Part shown: positions 60,710 to 64,000 of the stretch, one piece after another
How the letters are laid out: the number at the start of each line of letters is the position of its first letter
Position numbering within the stretch: position 1 is the stretch's first letter
DNA from: Agarophyton chilense
Lineage: Eukaryota > Rhodophyta > Florideophyceae > Gracilariales > Gracilariaceae
Length of the DNA stretch: 64,000 nt
Reading direction: 5' to 3'
Assembly (NCBI GenBank): GCA_030374765.1
Contig: JARGXX010000088.1
Coordinates: forward strand, 2,356,001 to 2,420,000
The notes under the pieces: generated by a model
What the model was told of the DNA's origin: nothing
Databases searched by the model: none
Seen by the model: only the letters and a program-made list of their open reading frames with translations
Program-made: the position numbers and the translations under genes

Positions 60710-61624
60710 TGTAGAGCAACGCCCAGTTAGGGGATACTTGAAGATGCAACTCATAGAATGAGGGTTGAACCCTCCGAGGGTTATGACATGATCCTCTCTA
60801 AGGTGTGCTGAGGTGGCACTGTTTTCTGGTTAGAGTTCGCCTAAAAGGGAAGATTCGGATGGCCCATGGTTGGATTGGCCCCGTGATACACGTGGCTTAA
60901 TTTTGGCACCGATTTTCGGATATTTGTTAGAACGTTGGACTTTTGGGCCCTGACAGTGGGATCTCCACGTGTATGGCCCTGAGCAGGTGTGCACTACTGT
61001 AGAGTTTAGTTAGTGGGCCCTACTTAGGGAGACGAGATCTGACAGTCCGAAGCTCAGAGTAAAATGGTAACCAAGGTTGGTCTTCGATACCTTTAGAGGT
61101 TCTTCGTCGCCATCGTTTCGGCCTTACAACCCGGAACGGGCTCTGGTTGGCAACGCCTGCGTAGGGACACGACTCCACTTGGAGAGTGCCCACGTTTGGG
61201 TTCCGTGCAACCACCCCCTTGGGACCGCTCAGACGACCTGCGTGCACGATACCCCGTGGGGGTTCTGCTTACTTGTTGCGTGCTTTTTGTGTTTCCTTTC
61301 GAGGACAGGTTTTCGCCCCTGTATTGGGTTTCTTTTGTTGTTTCGCCCCTTTTCTGGTTCTCGGGTCCGGTGGCTGTTAGTGCCCGACCCTCGCCCCGTT
61401 TTTCCTCTTCGCCGGATTTTCCCCCATTCTTTGGGATACCCATACCCATTCCCGATCCAACGGTTTCTACCCCTCACCTCCGTCGGTACCGCCGGAATCC
61501 CCCGTGGGAGTTACACCCCACACTACGGGTGGAACGGAGGGCTCTGTCTTTGAGTCTGCCTCCCCCAGGGAGCAAGGCTTCGAACACCTTGAGAGCACTT
61601 CCCGTCGCCGGGTTTTGCTCCACA
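60710..61624 (+). repeat. Gypsy-2 3' LTR
   Basis: 915-bp partner of the 5' LTR, preceded directly by the purine tract AAGGAGGAGGAGA. Confidence 0.93.
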
Positions 61625-62069
61625 CACACGTTTAGGGAGTGCCAGCAGGATCTGCACTCTGTACTTATACACTGGCTTTCAAAGTCATAATGACGAATTA
61701 AGGAAAATAATCTATTTATTATCTTTTTATTGGTTAGTGTGCTGGTTTAAACGCTGCTAGCAGCGATTAGAGTAACCGAGAAGCAAATATTAGTAACTAT
61801 CGAGTATAAATGCATTCCAGCTCCGTTTTAGAGGTTCTAGATCTCTAAAATAAGAGCTATGATATCTCTAAGTTCTCTTTTGGACGACTTCAACAAGAAT
61901 TGACACCCAAAAAACATTAATTTCTTTTTGCTTTGAGCCCATCAACGTTAGCAGAGGGTCAGATGTTTGACGCCTGGGGTCCAGTGAAGCGACTGCCACT
62001 GGAAGAGGAACCCCATTCAATATAAGAATGTATGAGGCGTTTGCCGCAGAACAGGGGTCCAGCGAGGCG
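61625..62069. other. Spacer without recognised gene
   Basis: AT-rich sequence following the chromovirus. No conserved ORF or repeat was recognised. Confidence 0.4.
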
Positions 62070-62444
62070 TTAAACGCTAAGCGGAGCACCACTTGTCAGC
62101 CCACTGCACCGATTGAAACGCCCTGCGCGTGTGAGAGAGACAGTTTGTAAGTACCAATGGTACTGGGGTTGTCTAGAACGCCCCCACAGAGTGAACATCC
62201 TGTGACGGTCGTAAAGACGTGTTGGCGATCTGGGATCTAGTACTAAACAGTAAGCTGCCGCAAGTGGTGCCGCGTAACCTTTGCCGCAGAGTTCCAGCTT
62301 TAGGTAGAGAGTGAAAACATATCCTTTGGTTATTAACTCTTCTCGTGAAGCCTTGTATGGATTGTAAAGCCTGCTTCTGGTTAACGCAGAAGTGGGAAGG
62401 CTGCAAAAATCGATACACATCCGGAGTGTCTGACCGGTAGCCAT
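62070..62444 (-). mobile_element. Reverse-transcriptase relic
   Basis: A minus-strand stretch with LRMCIDFCSLPTSALTRSRL and GYVFTLYLKLELCGKGY, resembling the segment around the first catalytic motif of gypsy- or DIRS-type reverse transcriptases. Broken and short; the family cannot be fixed. Confidence 0.4.
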
Positions 62445-63005
62445 AGTGTCTGACCCCTAGTGACTATTAACATAATTCTTTGGTTGCGTTGGTTTAAGAA
62501 GATCAAGAAGAAGAAGTTTATATCGAAATATTTATATCTCATTTCATCTATCTGGGCCATTCAGTAACGGAAAAGGCTTATATTCGCCGAAGTTTACTGT
62601 AACGTCTAGCCCACAGCGTCACATTCACAGATTGCGCCCACACCGAACACGCTTTCACACAGTCTTCCTCTTAGCGGTCGCTACACCGTGGCGATCGAAC
62701 AACTAAGTTTACAACTGAGAAGACACTGTCCTGATATGGGGCAGAGGCGTGAAGTAGGGCGCTAGTCGACGGGCATGAATTGCCTTTCCCGCCCGGCGGC
62801 GATTAGAAGAAAAAAGAAAGTAACGAGAGTGAGACCCTCTAACCACACGTCAAGGGCCATAAAACTTTGTTGTAAACGTAAGCCACTTCACCTTACCAAC
62901 ACAACCACCTGAAACTGAACCAGGGCTCACCACAGCACCCGGAAGTCCAAGTATTTTCGGCACCTCCACGACCCAACCTGTAAATATATATCTCCGCAAC
63001 AACCG
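62445..63005. other. Spacer or leader before Copia-6
   Basis: No conserved ORF. Given the gag that follows, part of this may be the 5' LTR and leader of Copia-6, but its other LTR would be outside the window. Confidence 0.3.
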
Positions 63006-63890
63006 ATGAAGCATATGGCTGCTCCGTCCACATACTTGGACGTGAACGCGCCACAGATTCCCAAACTCAATGAAGAAGGAATCAATTTTAACACTTGGAA
63101 ACTGCCTATTGAAGACTATGTTACTCTTCATGACATGGAATACCTGTTGGAATCTGAACATATTTTTCCATCTCCGAACGATTCAACATACAATCTATAC
63201 CGCATAAATTGGGCTAAAATTTGCATGGAAATTTCACGCAGTCTTCCAGACGACTTTGACGTAGGAATTGACGCCGGTTCTGAAACACAGTCCGTGTCTC
63301 TCATAATGGTATTTTAAATGATGTGGGAATCGGCCTCAACGGCTAACCACCAACTGGTCCGTGATGAGGAAGAGTACCCTGTCCTTGATCCGAACATGTC
63401 CATCAGTGATTATGTCAAGAAACAACGCCCTATCCGATCAAAAATGATCATTGCAACGTTTCCCAACTCCAACATGCAGTCAAGCACCGTAGACTACATG
63501 ATGAGTGGTCTTGCAACCAATAATCACTTTCAGACTATTGTTGACACATGGTACGATTCAAAAAGTGTTCCCGAAACTATCTGAGATTTTGTCACAAGGC
63601 TCAAAACTTCCGAGGCAAGTGCTCAGATGAGATCACTGAACACAAGAGTATCCTCATCTACAGAACCTCGTTTTGCCGGAACCCGGCAAAACAGAGGCAG
63701 GCAAGGCGGACAAGAACGAATAGGACGCTACTGCGACCACCAGAACACTCAAATGTGTCAGAGTTGGAACAGTGCACGAATTCCGTTCATGTATCAGCCA
63801 CAACCGCATTTTTTAACATTACAACCTTCGAATATGCTTCCTTTGATTCCATATGCCCCAACTCGAGCGACTTATTTGTATAAATAACAA
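63006..63890 (+). mobile_element. Ty1/copia gag relic (Copia-6), cut by window end
   Basis: A plus-strand copia-type gag: IPKLNEEGINFNTWKLPIED near the start is the usual N-terminal gag pattern, followed by SRSLPDDFDVGID and RSKMIIATFPNS-type sequence and a basic, Asn/Gln-rich C-terminal part. It is broken with a few breaks. The rest of the element, if present, lies beyond position 64000; positions 63890-64000 show no recognised feature. Confidence 0.55.
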
Positions 63891-64000
63891 CTGTAGTTTT
63901 ACAATACGCAGTACAACCTCGCTATTGGGGCCCAGCGCAGAAATAATCGTCGGATTAGAAAGAAAACTGAAGCAAACTCAATTCCCACAGATGTGATCTT

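Larger units (their letters stand above)
49850..61624 (+). mobile_element. Ty3/gypsy chromovirus, near whole, with extra 3' module (Gypsy-2)
   Basis: An 11.8-kb gypsy element with LTRs of 917 bp (49850-50766) and 915 bp (60710-61624) that show about 18 differences by eye, roughly 98% alike, so it is young. LTR ends are TGTAGAGCAA...TTGCTCCACA. A putative primer site TGGTCTCCCGACTTAG starts two bases after the 5' LTR, and a purine tract (AAGGAGGAGGAGA) precedes the 3' LTR. Parts are gag, protease, RT, RNase H, integrase and a chromodomain, then an unusual 1.9-kb antisense coding module. It looks nearly whole, with perhaps one or two breaks. Flanking bases do not give a clear 5-bp duplication. 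Confidence 0.92.

Noticed and set aside
49845-61629. 5-bp target duplication for Gypsy-2
   Set aside because: CGGAC on the left and CACAC on the right do not match well enough to call.
1-64000. Functional tRNA, rRNA or snRNA genes
   Set aside because: Only tRNA-like fragments with broken arms were seen; no sequence could be folded by eye into a full RNA gene.

Overview
The window is nuclear DNA of a eukaryote with a few compact host genes between large tracts of transposable elements. Host genes are nearly intron-free (one 82-bp intron seen), sit on alternating strands with short gaps, and two islands (about 4.07-6.9 kb and 39.2-43.1 kb) are much richer in G and C, with alanine, arginine, aspartate and glycine runs, than the repeat-filled DNA. 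One gene (39236-40129) is a DUF3110 protein with a plastid-targeting-like N terminus, so the host is probably photosynthetic. Intron poverty plus abundant copia, gypsy and PIF/Harbinger elements fits a red alga best; this is inference.

Left gene island (1.0-6.9 kb): mitochondrial ribosomal protein uS10 (-), exosome subunit CSL4 (+), RNA polymerase III subunit RPC9 (-, two exons), METTL16 RNA m6A methyltransferase (+) and an ODR4-like membrane protein (-). Four of the five act in RNA synthesis, processing or translation. They alternate strands, so pairs share divergent promoter regions or end tail to tail, METTL16 and ODR4 only 11 bp apart.

Left repeat tract (7-39 kb): a broken copia element; a PIF/Harbinger transposon with a Myb/SANT-like partner; a second, unrelated PIF/Harbinger; another copia interrupted by a solo LTR with a perfect 5-bp target duplication; a decayed third Harbinger; a possible gypsy-type LTR; copia and gypsy relics; and a long copia relic (31.4-37.6 kb) that received a block holding a piggyBac transposon and a tRNA-like SINE candidate, and separately a second copy of the solo LTR. 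A Tc1/mariner relic follows. Small tandem repeats of 29-34 bp and a 20-bp perfect palindrome lie between.

Right gene island (39.2-43.1 kb): the DUF3110 protein (+) and a SAM-domain kinesin-13 (-), ending 35 bp apart.

Right repeat tract (43.1-64 kb): a young, apparently whole copia element (44421-49413; 257-bp LTRs with one difference, target duplication CCACT) whose polyprotein start codon lies within the putative primer-binding site; then a large gypsy chromovirus (49850-61624, about 98% similar LTRs) that carries, beyond the usual gag, protease, pol and chromodomain, about 1.9 kb of antisense coding potential before its 3' LTR. The end holds reverse-transcriptase and copia gag relics. The antisense module is the most unusual item in the window.
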